Assembly (NCBI RefSeq): GCF_900129315.1
Contig: NZ_FQUS01000030.1
Span: 1 to 33,104 of the forward strand
Direction of reading: 5' to 3'
DNA from: Fodinibius roseus
GTDB lineage: Bacteria; Bacteroidota; Rhodothermia; Balneolales; Balneolaceae
DNA: 33,104 nucleotides
Shown: positions 23,610-31,528 of the stretch, in pieces
How positions within the stretch are numbered: position 1 is the first letter of the stretch
Layout of the letters: each line of letters opens with the position of its first letter
Program-made: the position numbers and the translations under genes
The notes under the pieces: model-generated
What the model was told of the DNA's origin: nothing
The model's database searches: none
What the model saw: the letters and a program-made list of their open reading frames with translations, nothing else

Positions 23610-23686
23610 TCTTATATTGAATTGAAATCTTACTTGTTAAATAAATTTTGTTAGTAGTTTTAATTGTAACTCATGTAACCTGATTA

Positions 23687-23983
23687 TTACTTCATTTTTT
23701 TCTCTAACTTTTGCAGGAAACTATTGATAGTTTTTATTGGTAAATCGGACTGAGGGCGATCTTTCATAAATGACAATCCAGTTGACGCGGATATCTCACT
23801 TATACCTTCTTTTTGTACGATATGTAGATATAATAGCTCAACCTTTCCAATATCAATACTTAATAAGCCTATGCCTCTTCTTTCCCCAATTTTATACAGT
23901 CCATCCTTTTCAACCACATCATCCACAAGTTCAAATAACTGTTCATTCGAGATGTGATACTTACGCTTAATTGGGGTTGCCAT
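23687..23983 (-). CDS. Hypothetical 98-residue protein upstream of ccoN
   Basis: A small soluble protein, 77 bases before ccoN on the same strand. It is mostly alpha/beta in appearance, with a charged C-terminal helix (INSFLQKLEKKMK), no cysteine and no membrane segment. I recognise no family. The coding pattern is reasonable. Its place between the Fe-S/DUF2249 genes and the oxidase suggests it belongs to the same regulon. Confidence 0.5.
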   Translation of the reverse strand: MATPIKRKYHISNEQLFELVDDVVEKDGLYKIGERRGIGLLSIDIGKVELLYLHIVQKEGISEISASTGLSFMKDRPQSDLPIKTINSFLQKLEKKMK

Positions 23984-24091
23984 CAGGTCTGATCATATCA
24001 AATTTTTGTGACATTTCAATGAAAATCTGTCTTTTTACTGTAATACTTTCGTCCTTGCTATTCTCAACAAATAATCGAGTTAAAATACCCA

Positions 24092-24380
24092 TTAGAATAG
24101 AATGAAAGCCACCGAGATCACCCAATGCAAATCAAATAATTTTAGCTTTATGTATTTGTTCATTAAATCCAATGTTTTCTCGTTCTGTAATTGTAGATAT
24201 CGACGCATAGGATAGCCCGGAGTCGTAGCCGTTAATCCCACAATCACCCTGCCATCGTCACACAGGATGTTGTAGGCCAAACCAAGGTCTACGACGTTTA
24301 CACCGAGCCTGGCGTCAATTATCTCTCAAAGCTTCCGGGCTATCTTGCGCCGATCTATGGAAGTAGAATCTATAATTCAT
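24092..24380 (-). pseudogene. DUF59/MIP18-type Fe-S assembly protein, frameshifted
   Basis: The minus-strand ATG at 24380 follows the DUF2249 stop after 3 bases and reads to SPEALRDN, then stops. A shift inside a GA-rich stretch (24321-24327) restores EIIDARLGVNVVDLGLAYNI and then GLTATTPGYPMRRYL, a clear DUF59 domain (family consensus: alRevIDPElGvNivDLGLvY). A two-base loss in GAGAGA would explain the break. The conserved Cys of the usual TTPGCP is Tyr here, and the C-terminus degenerates. Both point to a decayed gene rather than a sequencing slip. DUF59 proteins act in Fe-S cluster maturation. Confidence 0.75.
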
Positions 24381-24383
24381 TAC

Positions 24384-24623
24384 TCAGCATTTTTTACCGA
24401 TTTGCACTTTCCAAACCTCCGGTCCTTTCTCCAGATAGTCCCAACTAAATTTTCCCTTGCCATGAATGGCAGCCATTTGATAGCGGAGTGGTTTAGGATC
24501 GTGATCATTGATAATGATAAATTTTTCTCCTACTTCAAGAGCATCATACGTATCAAAAATAGTAGAGTGCTTTTTATGAGGTGCTATTTTTCGTACATCC
24601 AATTGTTTTATTGTATCGTCCAT
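24384..24623 (-). CDS. DUF2249 protein
   Basis: A 79-residue protein with the DUF2249 pattern: LDVRKIAPHKKHSTIFDTYD, then LEVGEKFIIINDHDPKPLRY, then GKFSWDYLEKGPEVWKVQIGK. The family is often found beside hemerythrin-like, Fe-S assembly and nitric-oxide-related genes, as here, but has no proven activity. It lies between fdxA and the broken DUF59 gene in one operon. Confidence 0.88.
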   Translation of the reverse strand: MDDTIKQLDVRKIAPHKKHSTIFDTYDALEVGEKFIIINDHDPKPLRYQMAAIHGKGKFSWDYLEKGPEVWKVQIGKKC

Positions 24624-24657
24624 TATCTTGTTTTTTGATTTTTCTTAAAGTGTTAAA

Positions 24658-25017
24658 TCATTTAATAGATTCAGATACATTGTCCCAACTCTCAATCAAG
24701 TGCTCGCGCTTGTTTTCGCGGCCGCTCCATTCATCTACTTCCGGAAGGGCATCCTTTGCCTCATTTATCACATGGTCGGCCCACTCTTCAGACAGCCGCT
24801 CGTTTAGCTCGATATAATCTACCCACTCCATAGGTACTTCATCATCAGGATAAATGGCTTCCTCGGGACATTCGGCCACACATGCATCACAATCAATGCA
24901 TTCAAAGGGATCAATCACTAAAAAATTTGGCCCTTCTCGAAAGGCATCTACAGGACAAACAGCAGCACAGTTTGTGTGCTTACACTGAATACATGGATCG
25001 GTTACGACATAAGCCAT
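24658..25017 (-). CDS. fdxA: FdxA-type 7Fe ferredoxin
   Basis: A 119-residue [3Fe-4S][4Fe-4S] ferredoxin resembling Azotobacter FdI over its full length. The cluster ligands lie in CIQCKHTNCAAVCP (Cys9, 17, 21; Cys12 also present) and ECIDCDACVAECP (Cys40, 43, 46, 50). In FdI the residue after VD is a free Cys next to a cluster; here it is Ala (VDAF), which should not remove a ligand. The long C-terminal region (EWVDYIELNERLSEEWADH) is typical of FdxA. It heads the minus-strand operon and is transcribed from a promoter next to the shared operator. Confidence 0.92.
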   Translation of the reverse strand: MAYVVTDPCIQCKHTNCAAVCPVDAFREGPNFLVIDPFECIDCDACVAECPEEAIYPDDEVPMEWVDYIELNERLSEEWADHVINEAKDALPEVDEWSGRENKREHLIESWDNVSESIK

Positions 25018-25053
25018 AATTACTCATAATTGGTGCTTTTCTTAATTTCATTT

Positions 25054-25084
25054 CAAAGGTATGAGTAGCTAAAATTAATTTCAA
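25054..25084 (-). promoter_or_regulatory. Promoter of fdxA
   Basis: Minus-strand TTG (25084-25082), 20 bases, then TACCTTTG (25061-25054), a full match to TTG/TAnnTTTG. Confidence 0.6.
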
Positions 25085-25086
25085 CT

Positions 25087-25112
25087 ATAAAATCGGTTTT
25101 TACCGATTTTAT
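25087..25112. promoter_or_regulatory. Perfect 11-bp inverted repeat, candidate shared operator
   Basis: ATAAAATCGGT (25087-25097), spacer TTTT, and ACCGATTTTAT (25102-25112). It lies directly between the -33 elements of the divergent fdxA and RIC-like promoters, only 2 bases from one and touching the other. The likely binder is the SufR-like regulator encoded at 25961, or another dimeric Fe-S or NO sensor. Confidence 0.65.
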
Positions 25113-25142
25113 TGACTAATTACATTAATATGTCTATTTTCT
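25112..25142 (+). promoter_or_regulatory. Promoter of the RIC-like operon
   Basis: TTG (25112-25114), 20 bases, then TATTTTCT (25135-25142), two mismatches from TAnnTTTG. A mirror image of the fdxA promoter around the inverted repeat. Confidence 0.45.
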
Positions 25143-25178
25143 AACTGCTGAGCTGATAACACAAAAAGATAGATTATT

Positions 25179-25931
25179 ATGAGTAACAGCCAATCACTCA
25201 AAGGTCTTACAGCCGATGCTACAATCGGGCAAATTGTAAGTGCTGAAAAAAACGCAGGAGAACTGCTTTCCTCTATTGGCTTATCACCTAACAATCACGA
25301 ATCCGAAACCCTGCGATCGGTATGCCAACAAAAGAAATGGAGTGAAGTAGAAGTCTTAAAATGGCTAAAGAAGAACCAACAGAATAATGGCGCACCAAAA
25401 GGAGTAGAGGATGAGGAAGAACCACCAGACTTTGGAAAAAACTTACAGAAGTGGTGTAAGTATCTGGAACGACATTTTCTGACAAGAAATACTGAACTAC
25501 TTGATGATATTAACCGAGATTTTCCCCGAGTCCACAAAATACATGGCAACCAATACAACTGGTTAAAAAATATGCATTGGTATCTTGACAAACTGGAGGA
25601 AAAATTAAACTACTACTTCTATTTCCAACGTCATAAACTATTTCCCCTTCTTGAGATCTTAAAAGACTCAAATAAGAATGTATTACATGGTACCATCAAA
25701 AAGGTAAATAACGGAATTGAAATTATTGAGGAAGATCAAAGTACTATTTTAGAGTTAATTGACACCATTGAGGAAAAGGGACAGGGGTTAAAAAATCCAG
25801 AATGCACATGTTCAACACTTCGTATTCTTAATTATAATTTTAGAACACTATTTTCTTCGCTGAGAAAACAAATAGCCATAGAACGGGAACACCTTATCCC
25901 ATTGGTAAAACAAAAATTAAAATCGGGATAA
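25179..25931 (+). CDS. RIC/ScdA/YtfE-like hemerythrin-family protein lacking most diiron ligands
   Basis: A 250-residue protein with an N-terminal ScdA_N-like segment (ATIGQIVSAEKNAGELLSSI, residues 15-34) and a hemerythrin-like helical bundle (about 88-245). Compared with RIC, His99 (YLERHF) and His119 or His122 remain. The second-helix His-x3-Glu before FP is Tyr146 and Gln150, the EHD histidine is Gln187, and the last His is Gln231 (Glu235 kept). The N-terminal Cys pair of ScdA_N is also absent. This implies no normal diiron site, so Fe-S repair chemistry like RIC's is unlikely. It may be a regulatory or structural paralogue. The alignment was made by eye. Confidence 0.75.
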   Translation: MSNSQSLKGLTADATIGQIVSAEKNAGELLSSIGLSPNNHESETLRSVCQQKKWSEVEVLKWLKKNQQNNGAPKGVEDEEEPPDFGKNLQKWCKYLERHFLTRNTELLDDINRDFPRVHKIHGNQYNWLKNMHWYLDKLEEKLNYYFYFQRHKLFPLLEILKDSNKNVLHGTIKKVNNGIEIIEEDQSTILELIDTIEEKGQGLKNPECTCSTLRILNYNFRTLFSSLRKQIAIEREHLIPLVKQKLKSG

Positions 25932-25960
25932 CCTGACCATTCATATTAAATCCTACTGTT

Positions 25961-26593
25961 ATGTTTACAGGATCAAAAGAAAAACTACTAGAACTTATTA
26001 AGAGGAAAGGTACCATCTCAATAGATGAGGCGGTTAAAAATACCGACTTAGCGAAAACAACTCTTCGAGAACATTTTCTGCAACTGGAACGAGACGGATA
26101 TATAGAGCGCGATTATATACGCTCTGGACCAGGCCGGCCAAGCCTTGAATACCAACTTACCCAAAAGGGAAATAGCCTATTCCCTTCCTATGAATCAGCT
26201 CTCATCAAGGAATTACTTAGTTTTTTAAAGTCAAAAGATGATGATGAAACGATAAAAAAATTCTTCAGAACTTTTTGGGAAGGTCGAATTGAAAAGGCCC
26301 AACACCGTATGGATCAATCCTCAGAAACTGACTTCGATACAAGGGTTGAGGCTTTAGAACATATGTTGGAAGAAGAAGGATTCATGCCCGAAATTAATAT
26401 GGATGAGGAAAGCGAAACCCTCACCATTAAAGAGTGTAATTGTCCATTCAGTGAAGTGGTCAAAGAAACCAGACTTCCTTGCAAACTTGAAGCCATGTTT
26501 TACAAGAAGCTCTTTAATGATAAAGCTGAACGAACCACCCATATTGCCGAAGGAGATTACTCTTGCACTTATAATATCCCAACCAATGAATAA
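25961..26593 (+). CDS. SufR-like Fe-S-cluster transcription regulator
   Basis: A 210-residue regulator. A winged helix occupies about 1-70 (ISIDEAVKNTDLAKTTLREHF, then SGPGRPSLEYQLTQKG, typical of SufR and ArsR-like relatives). The C-terminal domain has Cys159-x-Cys161-Pro-Phe, Cys174 and Cys202 (in EGDYSCTYNI), the layout of SufR-type cluster ligands, plus His194. In SufR a 4Fe-4S cluster controls binding, so NO, oxygen or iron status could be sensed. It is 29 bases behind the RIC-like gene and is the natural candidate to act at the operator at 25087. Confidence 0.85.
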   Translation: MFTGSKEKLLELIKRKGTISIDEAVKNTDLAKTTLREHFLQLERDGYIERDYIRSGPGRPSLEYQLTQKGNSLFPSYESALIKELLSFLKSKDDDETIKKFFRTFWEGRIEKAQHRMDQSSETDFDTRVEALEHMLEEEGFMPEINMDEESETLTIKECNCPFSEVVKETRLPCKLEAMFYKKLFNDKAERTTHIAEGDYSCTYNIPTNE

Positions 26594-26646
26594 ATTTTAT
26601 TACATCATATCCCTAATATTTCCATAAACCTGTAAAGGTGATAACC

Positions 26647-28044
26647 ATGATTGTACATGACCTAGCAAAATTTGTAACCAATGCAACATATAATGATTTA
26701 TCTGATGAGGCAGTTAAGCAGCTTAAAATAAGACTGCTGGATTCCTTAGGAACAGCTATTGGGGCTATTGAGGGGCCGCCTGTTCAATCCATTCGAAAAA
26801 TGATAGACGATTATCTGGGCGGATCGCAATTATCTACTTTAATAGGAGGAGAAAAAACAACCCCTGAGCGCGCCGCTCTTTACAATAGTGCCCTGGTACG
26901 ATATCTCGATTTCAATGACAGCTATTTAGCTAAGGGAGAAACCTGTCACCCCAGCGATAATATTGGCTCTATTCTAGCGGCCGGAGAAACAACTGATCTT
27001 AGCGGAAAAGATTTTCTGACAACTTCGGCTGTTGCCTACCAGATTCAGTGTCGACTAAGTGATGAAGCCCCGGTGCGCGACAAAGGATTCGATCACACCA
27101 CCCAGGGTTCCTATGCCGTAGCAGCAGGCGTATCGAAAGCATTTGGACTCGACGAAGAAAAAACAGCCAATGCCATTGCTATCGCAGGTACCGCGCTGAA
27201 TGCTCTTCGAGTAACTCGAACCGGAGCCCTTTCTAACTGGAAAGGACTGGCATATCCTCACACTGCTTTTGGCGGGACCCATGCGGCTCTTCTGGCAAAA
27301 CACGGAATCACTGGTCCACCTGCTGTTTTTGAAGGTAATAAAGGATTTATGGATTCCATTGCCGGAAAGTTTTCTATTGACTGGTCCGCCGAAAACCTTG
27401 AACGCGTGACTGATACCGTTATCAAAAAGTACAACGCCGAGATTCATTCCCAATCCTCCATCGAAGGGATCATTGAACTGAAGGATAACCACGGTTTTTC
27501 AGCTGATGAGGTAGAAAAGATAGAGATCGATATCTTCGACGTGGCATATCATATAATCGGCGGAGGTGAAGAAGGGGACAAAACCATTGTTCGAACGAAA
27601 GAAGAGGCTGACCATAGTCTTCAATATATGGTTTCTGCTGCCCTTCTTGATGGAGAAGTGATGCCCAAACAGTATCGAAAAAAACGCATTGAAGCTGATG
27701 ATATCCAGTCACTGCTCCAAAAGGTACAGGTATCTCCCAAAAAAGAATACAGTGACCGATTCCCTGATGAAATGCCAACAAAGCTAACAGTACATCTCAA
27801 GAATGGAGTAACACACGAGATTGAAAAACGTGATTATGAAGGTTTCCATACCCGACCTATGAGCTGGGACACTGTTATTCAAAAGTTTGAAGGATTGGCT
27901 AAGCCTTATACCTCGCAAGAACTTCGTGAAGAAATAATAGATCACGTAACCAATTTTGAAAATTATAAAGTAACAGATTTAATGAATCTACTAAAAGATG
28001 TAGAAATTGTTTCTCTAACCACAATCCCCACGATGAATAATTAA
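26647..28044 (+). CDS. MmgE/PrpD-family dehydratase or epimerase
   Basis: A 465-residue protein of the MmgE/PrpD superfamily, which includes 2-methylcitrate dehydratase, cis-aconitate decarboxylase and iminodisuccinate epimerase. I prefer the ATG at 26647 because AAAGGTG lies just before it. Recognised blocks are RLLDSLGTAIGAIEGPP, RYLDFNDSY, HPSDNIGSILAAGE, DHTTQGSYAVAAGVSKAFGL and ADHSLQYMVSAALLDGE. The exact reaction cannot be read from family alone. It is 53 bases from the SufR-like gene and 13 bases from comA, so it belongs with ComA in one transcript. Confidence 0.85.
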   Translation: MIVHDLAKFVTNATYNDLSDEAVKQLKIRLLDSLGTAIGAIEGPPVQSIRKMIDDYLGGSQLSTLIGGEKTTPERAALYNSALVRYLDFNDSYLAKGETCHPSDNIGSILAAGETTDLSGKDFLTTSAVAYQIQCRLSDEAPVRDKGFDHTTQGSYAVAAGVSKAFGLDEEKTANAIAIAGTALNALRVTRTGALSNWKGLAYPHTAFGGTHAALLAKHGITGPPAVFEGNKGFMDSIAGKFSIDWSAENLERVTDTVIKKYNAEIHSQSSIEGIIELKDNHGFSADEVEKIEIDIFDVAYHIIGGGEEGDKTIVRTKEEADHSLQYMVSAALLDGEVMPKQYRKKRIEADDIQSLLQKVQVSPKKEYSDRFPDEMPTKLTVHLKNGVTHEIEKRDYEGFHTRPMSWDTVIQKFEGLAKPYTSQELREEIIDHVTNFENYKVTDLMNLLKDVEIVSLTTIPTMNN

Positions 28045-28057
28045 AGGAAGTTTTACT

Positions 28058-28882
28058 ATGAGTGAAGAAAAAACATTCAATTTCCTAAACAAAAACGAAC
28101 GAGAACCAAAACCCCGAACTACAGGCGTAACAGAAATTCGCGGTCCTTACTATGCTGTAATGGGCAAGCGATACCTGCAGGATATCATGGAAACGATGGG
28201 CGAACATGTTGATTCGCTTAAGTTTTCGGGAGGATCATTCTCCATCATGCCCAAACCGGCCGTACAAGAGCTGATTGATATTGCTCATGATCATGATGCG
28301 CTGGTATCCACCGGCGGATTTATGGAGTACGTCCTGACGCAGGGCAAAGACGCCGTCAATCAATATATCAATACCTGCAAAGATTACGGTTTTGATATCA
28401 TTGAGCTCTCGGCCGGATTCATCACCCTGCCCACCGACGACTGGCTTCGTCTGATCGAAAAGGTGCAGGAAGCCGGACTTAAAGCCAAGCCCGAAATTGG
28501 CATTCAGTTTGGCGCCGGCGGAGACACGGCCCAAGGAGAGCTGGAATCGGAAGGTACGCTCGATACCAGTTATGCAGTCAAGCAAGCCAAGCGGTTTGTA
28601 GATGCCGGAGCCTATATGATCATGATTGAGTCGGAAGGCATTACTGAAAACGCCGACCCGTGGAGAACTGATGTCCCGGCTGCATTTATCAACGAAATCG
28701 GCCTGGAAAAGCTGATGTTTGAAGCAGCCGATCCGGAAGTTTTCGCCTGGTACATCAAAAACTATGGTCCGGAGGTGAACATGTTCGTGGACCATAGTCA
28801 AATTGTGCAGCTCGAAACGCTGCGTCGCGGAATCTGGGGAACCAAAAGCCTTTGGGGACGGGTCCTGACCTATAAAAATTAA
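28058..28882 (+). CDS. comA: ComA-family phosphosulfolactate synthase
   Basis: A 274-residue TIM-barrel enzyme of the ComA family, which joins sulfite to phosphoenolpyruvate to give (2R)-3-phosphosulfolactate. Signature blocks are VDSLKFSGGSFSIMP, STGGFMEYVL, GFDIIELSAGFITLP, LKAKPEIGIQFGAGGD, MIMIESEGITE and VDHSQIVQLETLRRGIWG. The known alternative for this fold is the HSA32-like heat-stress protein. An AAAGGAAG precedes the ATG. Partners for a complete coenzyme M or sulfolactate route (ComB, ComC) are not in the window. Confidence 0.88.
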   Translation: MSEEKTFNFLNKNEREPKPRTTGVTEIRGPYYAVMGKRYLQDIMETMGEHVDSLKFSGGSFSIMPKPAVQELIDIAHDHDALVSTGGFMEYVLTQGKDAVNQYINTCKDYGFDIIELSAGFITLPTDDWLRLIEKVQEAGLKAKPEIGIQFGAGGDTAQGELESEGTLDTSYAVKQAKRFVDAGAYMIMIESEGITENADPWRTDVPAAFINEIGLEKLMFEAADPEVFAWYIKNYGPEVNMFVDHSQIVQLETLRRGIWGTKSLWGRVLTYKN

Positions 28883-28935
28883 ACTACCCTCAAAATTAGC
28901 TTAATATCTTTGATGTATTAAGTCATATCCATGCG

Positions 28936-28972
28936 GAGCTGGTCAGGATAATCCCTGGTCAGCTCATTTAAT
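28936..28972 (+). terminator. Terminator of the RIC-like/SufR/PrpD/ComA operon
   Basis: GAGCTGGTCAGG (28936-28947) pairs with CCTGGTCAGCTC (28954-28965) with two G-U pairs and a 6-base loop, then ATTTAATA. Confidence 0.75.
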
Positions 28973-28997
28973 ATTTAACCTAAATACACATAAAACT

Positions 28998-29342
28998 ATG
29001 AGTAACAATAATTCTGTTTTTCCACCCGCAACACCAATAATGTCACAAAAACGAGCTGACCTTGCACCTGAGCAGGTCGAAGCCTTTCGAAATTTCAGTA
29101 AGGCTGTATTTAAAGAAGGCGCTCTAGATGAAAAAACAAAACAGCTGATCGCCGTGGCTTCGGCTCATATCACCCAGTGCCCCTATTGCATAAAAGGACA
29201 TACCAAGCAGGCGAAGCAAAAGGGCGCAACTAATGAAGAGATTATGGAAGCAATTTGGGTTGCAGCAGAAATGAGAGCCGGTGGTTCTTATGCGCATGCA
29301 GCTTTGGCTATAGATGAAATCGAAAAAATAGACGGATTATAA
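28998..29342 (+). CDS. AhpD-like carboxymuconolactone decarboxylase-family protein
   Basis: A 114-residue alkylhydroperoxidase-fold protein. The redox site is visible as HITQCPYCIKGHTKQAKQKG (CxxC with a nearby His), which fits the AhpD CxxCxxxH motif. Members reduce peroxides through a thiol relay. It begins a four- or five-gene plus-strand cluster with a second AhpD-like protein and NDH-2. The natural reductant is unknown. Confidence 0.88.
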   Translation: MSNNNSVFPPATPIMSQKRADLAPEQVEAFRNFSKAVFKEGALDEKTKQLIAVASAHITQCPYCIKGHTKQAKQKGATNEEIMEAIWVAAEMRAGGSYAHAALAIDEIEKIDGL

Positions 29343-29353
29343 TATACACGATT

Positions 29354-29815
29354 ATGGAACAACGAATTAATTATCAGGAAATAGCACCAAAATCATTAGA
29401 AGGTATGTATGAGATTGAAAAGTATGTCGCGAATTCACAATTGGAAGATTCATTAATTCAATTAGTAAAACTGCGAGCATCTCAAATTAATGGTTGCGCA
29501 TATTGTATCGACATGCATACCAAAGACGCACGACAGGCAGGGGAAAGCGAACAACGATTATATACCCTAAGCGTGTGGAAAGAATCTCCTTTCTACACAG
29601 ATCGTGAACGCGCTGCCTTACGGTGGACCGAGGCACTTACAAAGATTTCAGCAAATGACGTTTCAGATGAACTCTATGAGTCTGTTCGCAAACACTTTGC
29701 CGAGGCTGAGCTAACGGCGCTTACTATGGCGATCATTGCCATCAATGGCTGGAACCGATTGGCTATAAGTTTTCGAAATGTTCCCGGAAGCTATAAACCC
29801 GAACTTGCTAAATAA
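29354..29815 (+). CDS. Second AhpD-family (CMD) peroxidase-like protein
   Basis: A 153-residue protein, 11 bases behind the first. The site is INGCAYCIDMHTKDARQAGE (CxxCxxxH) and the later ERAALRWTEALTKIS is typical of this subfamily. It diverges enough from its neighbour to be a separate family branch rather than a recent duplicate. A probable peroxide or organic hydroperoxide reductase. Confidence 0.88.
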   Translation: MEQRINYQEIAPKSLEGMYEIEKYVANSQLEDSLIQLVKLRASQINGCAYCIDMHTKDARQAGESEQRLYTLSVWKESPFYTDRERAALRWTEALTKISANDVSDELYESVRKHFAEAELTALTMAIIAINGWNRLAISFRNVPGSYKPELAK

Positions 29816-29834
29816 TGAATTTTAGCTACTTATT

Positions 29835-31175
29835 ATGAAGAACAAAAAACAACATGTTGTCATTGTTGGTGGTGGATTTGGTGGAATATCTGCTGCTAAA
29901 CAACTTAAAAAAGCCGATGTGGATGTTACACTTATAGATAAGTCAAATCACCACCTGTTCCAGCCGTTGCTGTACCAAGTGGCCACTGCGGCTCTTTCGC
30001 CGGGTGATATTGCAGCCCCTATCCGAGCCATTATCGGTGAGCAACCAGGTATGCACATATTGCTGGGAGAGGTGACAGACATTCATCCCGAGAAAAAGAG
30101 TCTTGAGCTGGCCGACGGGCGCACAATCTCGTATGATAAGCTTATCATGGCTCCAGGCGCCCAGTACAACTACTTTGGCAATAATAAATGGAAGGAGCAC
30201 GCCACAGGACTAAAATCCATTGCTGATGCCCTGGATACTCGCGAACGCATCCTTCTTTCACTTGAGGAGGCTGAGCAGATTAATGATCCCAAATTGCGTG
30301 AGCCTTATCTGACCTACGTGATCATCGGGGGTGGACCTACCGGCGTGGAAATGGCGGGAGCAATTGCCGAGATCGCCAAACGCAATATGATGCGTGACTA
30401 CAAGAATATCAGCAAAAACGAAACACGCATCTTTCTAGTCGAGGCTGGTCCCAAGATCCTGAACGGCTATCCGGAGGAGCTCTCCGAACGTGCTCGTCAA
30501 ATGCTGGAAGATATGGGGGTTCGCGTGCTACTCAACACACCAGTTACTAATATAGAAGAGAATGCTGTTCAGTTTAGCGAAGGAACCATTAATACACCTA
30601 ATATCATTTGGGCTGCAGGCGTTGTAGCATCACCATTATTAGATACGTTAAATGTGGAGCAAGATCGTACCGGCCGGGTAAAAGTAAATGGCAATCTGAG
30701 CGTGCCCGAATATCCAAATATATTTGTCATCGGCGATGCGGCCCATGTTAAAGGTGAAGACGGAAGTCCGCTTCCCGCCCTGGCACCGGTAGCTATGCAG
30801 CAAGGTAAATTTCTCGGGCAACTTCTTAAAAAGGCCCCTTCCAAAATAAATGATACTCCTACATTCCATTATAAGGATAAAGGAACTATGGCAACCATCG
30901 GTCGAGCTAAAGCCGTAGCTGATATTAAAGGTTTTAAATTTAGTGGTTTCCCCGCCTGGTTTATGTGGTCGTTTGTTCACATTCTGCAATTAATGTGCTT
31001 CCATAATAAAACGCGCGTTTTCCTTGAGTGGATATGGTACTATTTTACATTTAAGCGTGGGGTTCGCCTGATTACTGATCGCCTTGAATGTAAACATTGT
31101 AGCGAAAATGAAGCTTTATCAAACCTAAAAACCGACCATCCAGAGTATGACCTCTCAAAAAATAACCATAACTAA
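29835..31175 (+). CDS. ndh: Type II NADH:quinone oxidoreductase (NDH-2)
   Basis: A 446-residue FAD protein that passes electrons from NADH to quinone without pumping protons. The FAD-binding site is VVIVGGGFGGISAAKQL (residues 8-24), the NADH-binding site is YVIIGGGPTGVEMAGAIAEI, and a second FAD block is PNIFVIGDAAHV. The quinone-site-like APVAMQQGKF is present. The hydrophobic C-terminal region (FPAWFMWSFVHILQLMCF) is the usual membrane attachment. It would feed quinol to oxidases such as those of this chromosome. Confidence 0.92.
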   Translation: MKNKKQHVVIVGGGFGGISAAKQLKKADVDVTLIDKSNHHLFQPLLYQVATAALSPGDIAAPIRAIIGEQPGMHILLGEVTDIHPEKKSLELADGRTISYDKLIMAPGAQYNYFGNNKWKEHATGLKSIADALDTRERILLSLEEAEQINDPKLREPYLTYVIIGGGPTGVEMAGAIAEIAKRNMMRDYKNISKNETRIFLVEAGPKILNGYPEELSERARQMLEDMGVRVLLNTPVTNIEENAVQFSEGTINTPNIIWAAGVVASPLLDTLNVEQDRTGRVKVNGNLSVPEYPNIFVIGDAAHVKGEDGSPLPALAPVAMQQGKFLGQLLKKAPSKINDTPTFHYKDKGTMATIGRAKAVADIKGFKFSGFPAWFMWSFVHILQLMCFHNKTRVFLEWIWYYFTFKRGVRLITDRLECKHCSENEALSNLKTDHPEYDLSKNNHN

Positions 31176-31188
31176 AAATAACAGGATC

Positions 31189-31512
31189 ATGATAAAATAT
31201 ATATCTGGATTCGCACTAGGAATAATGCTGCTTGTAGCTAGCACTGCATTCATAACTGCCCAGGATAGTGATACAACCGATACCACAAAACAAGATGAGC
31301 TTTCGCTTATTACTGAAACGCCTGAAGAAGGTTTTCAGGTGGCGGTACAACTGGCCAGAAAAGGGGTAACTACAACGCAGCCCGACAAGGATGTACTGTT
31401 TATGCTGCGGGATGTCTATTCTAAAGACCCGGACGCGCTTATTGCCAGTTCCCACGTTGTCGCGGTACACTACCAAACGGTAGCGGCAGCTAATAATTAT
31501 TGGCGCGAATAA
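31189..31512 (+). CDS. Small exported protein, unknown
   Basis: A 107-residue protein starting at 31189, with AGGA before the ATG and a signal peptide ending near AFITAQ. The start at 31147 would overlap ndh and put extra polar residues before the signal, so I reject it. The mature part is acidic at first, then helical. I recognise no family. It is 13 bases after ndh and 16 before the sdhC fragment. Confidence 0.6.
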   Translation: MIKYISGFALGIMLLVASTAFITAQDSDTTDTTKQDELSLITETPEEGFQVAVQLARKGVTTTQPDKDVLFMLRDVYSKDPDALIASSHVVAVHYQTVAAANNYWRE

Positions 31513-31528
31513 AGAAAAAGGTGCTGAT

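Noticed and set aside
24345-24638. 97-residue plus-strand ORF
   Set aside because: It is antisense to DUF2249, which has a clear family match.
27055-27492. Minus-strand ORF inside the MmgE/PrpD gene
   Set aside because: Antisense shadow with no recognisable domain.
31147-31188. Earlier start for the small exported protein
   Set aside because: It overlaps ndh and puts polar residues in front of a clean signal peptide; AGGA precedes the later ATG.
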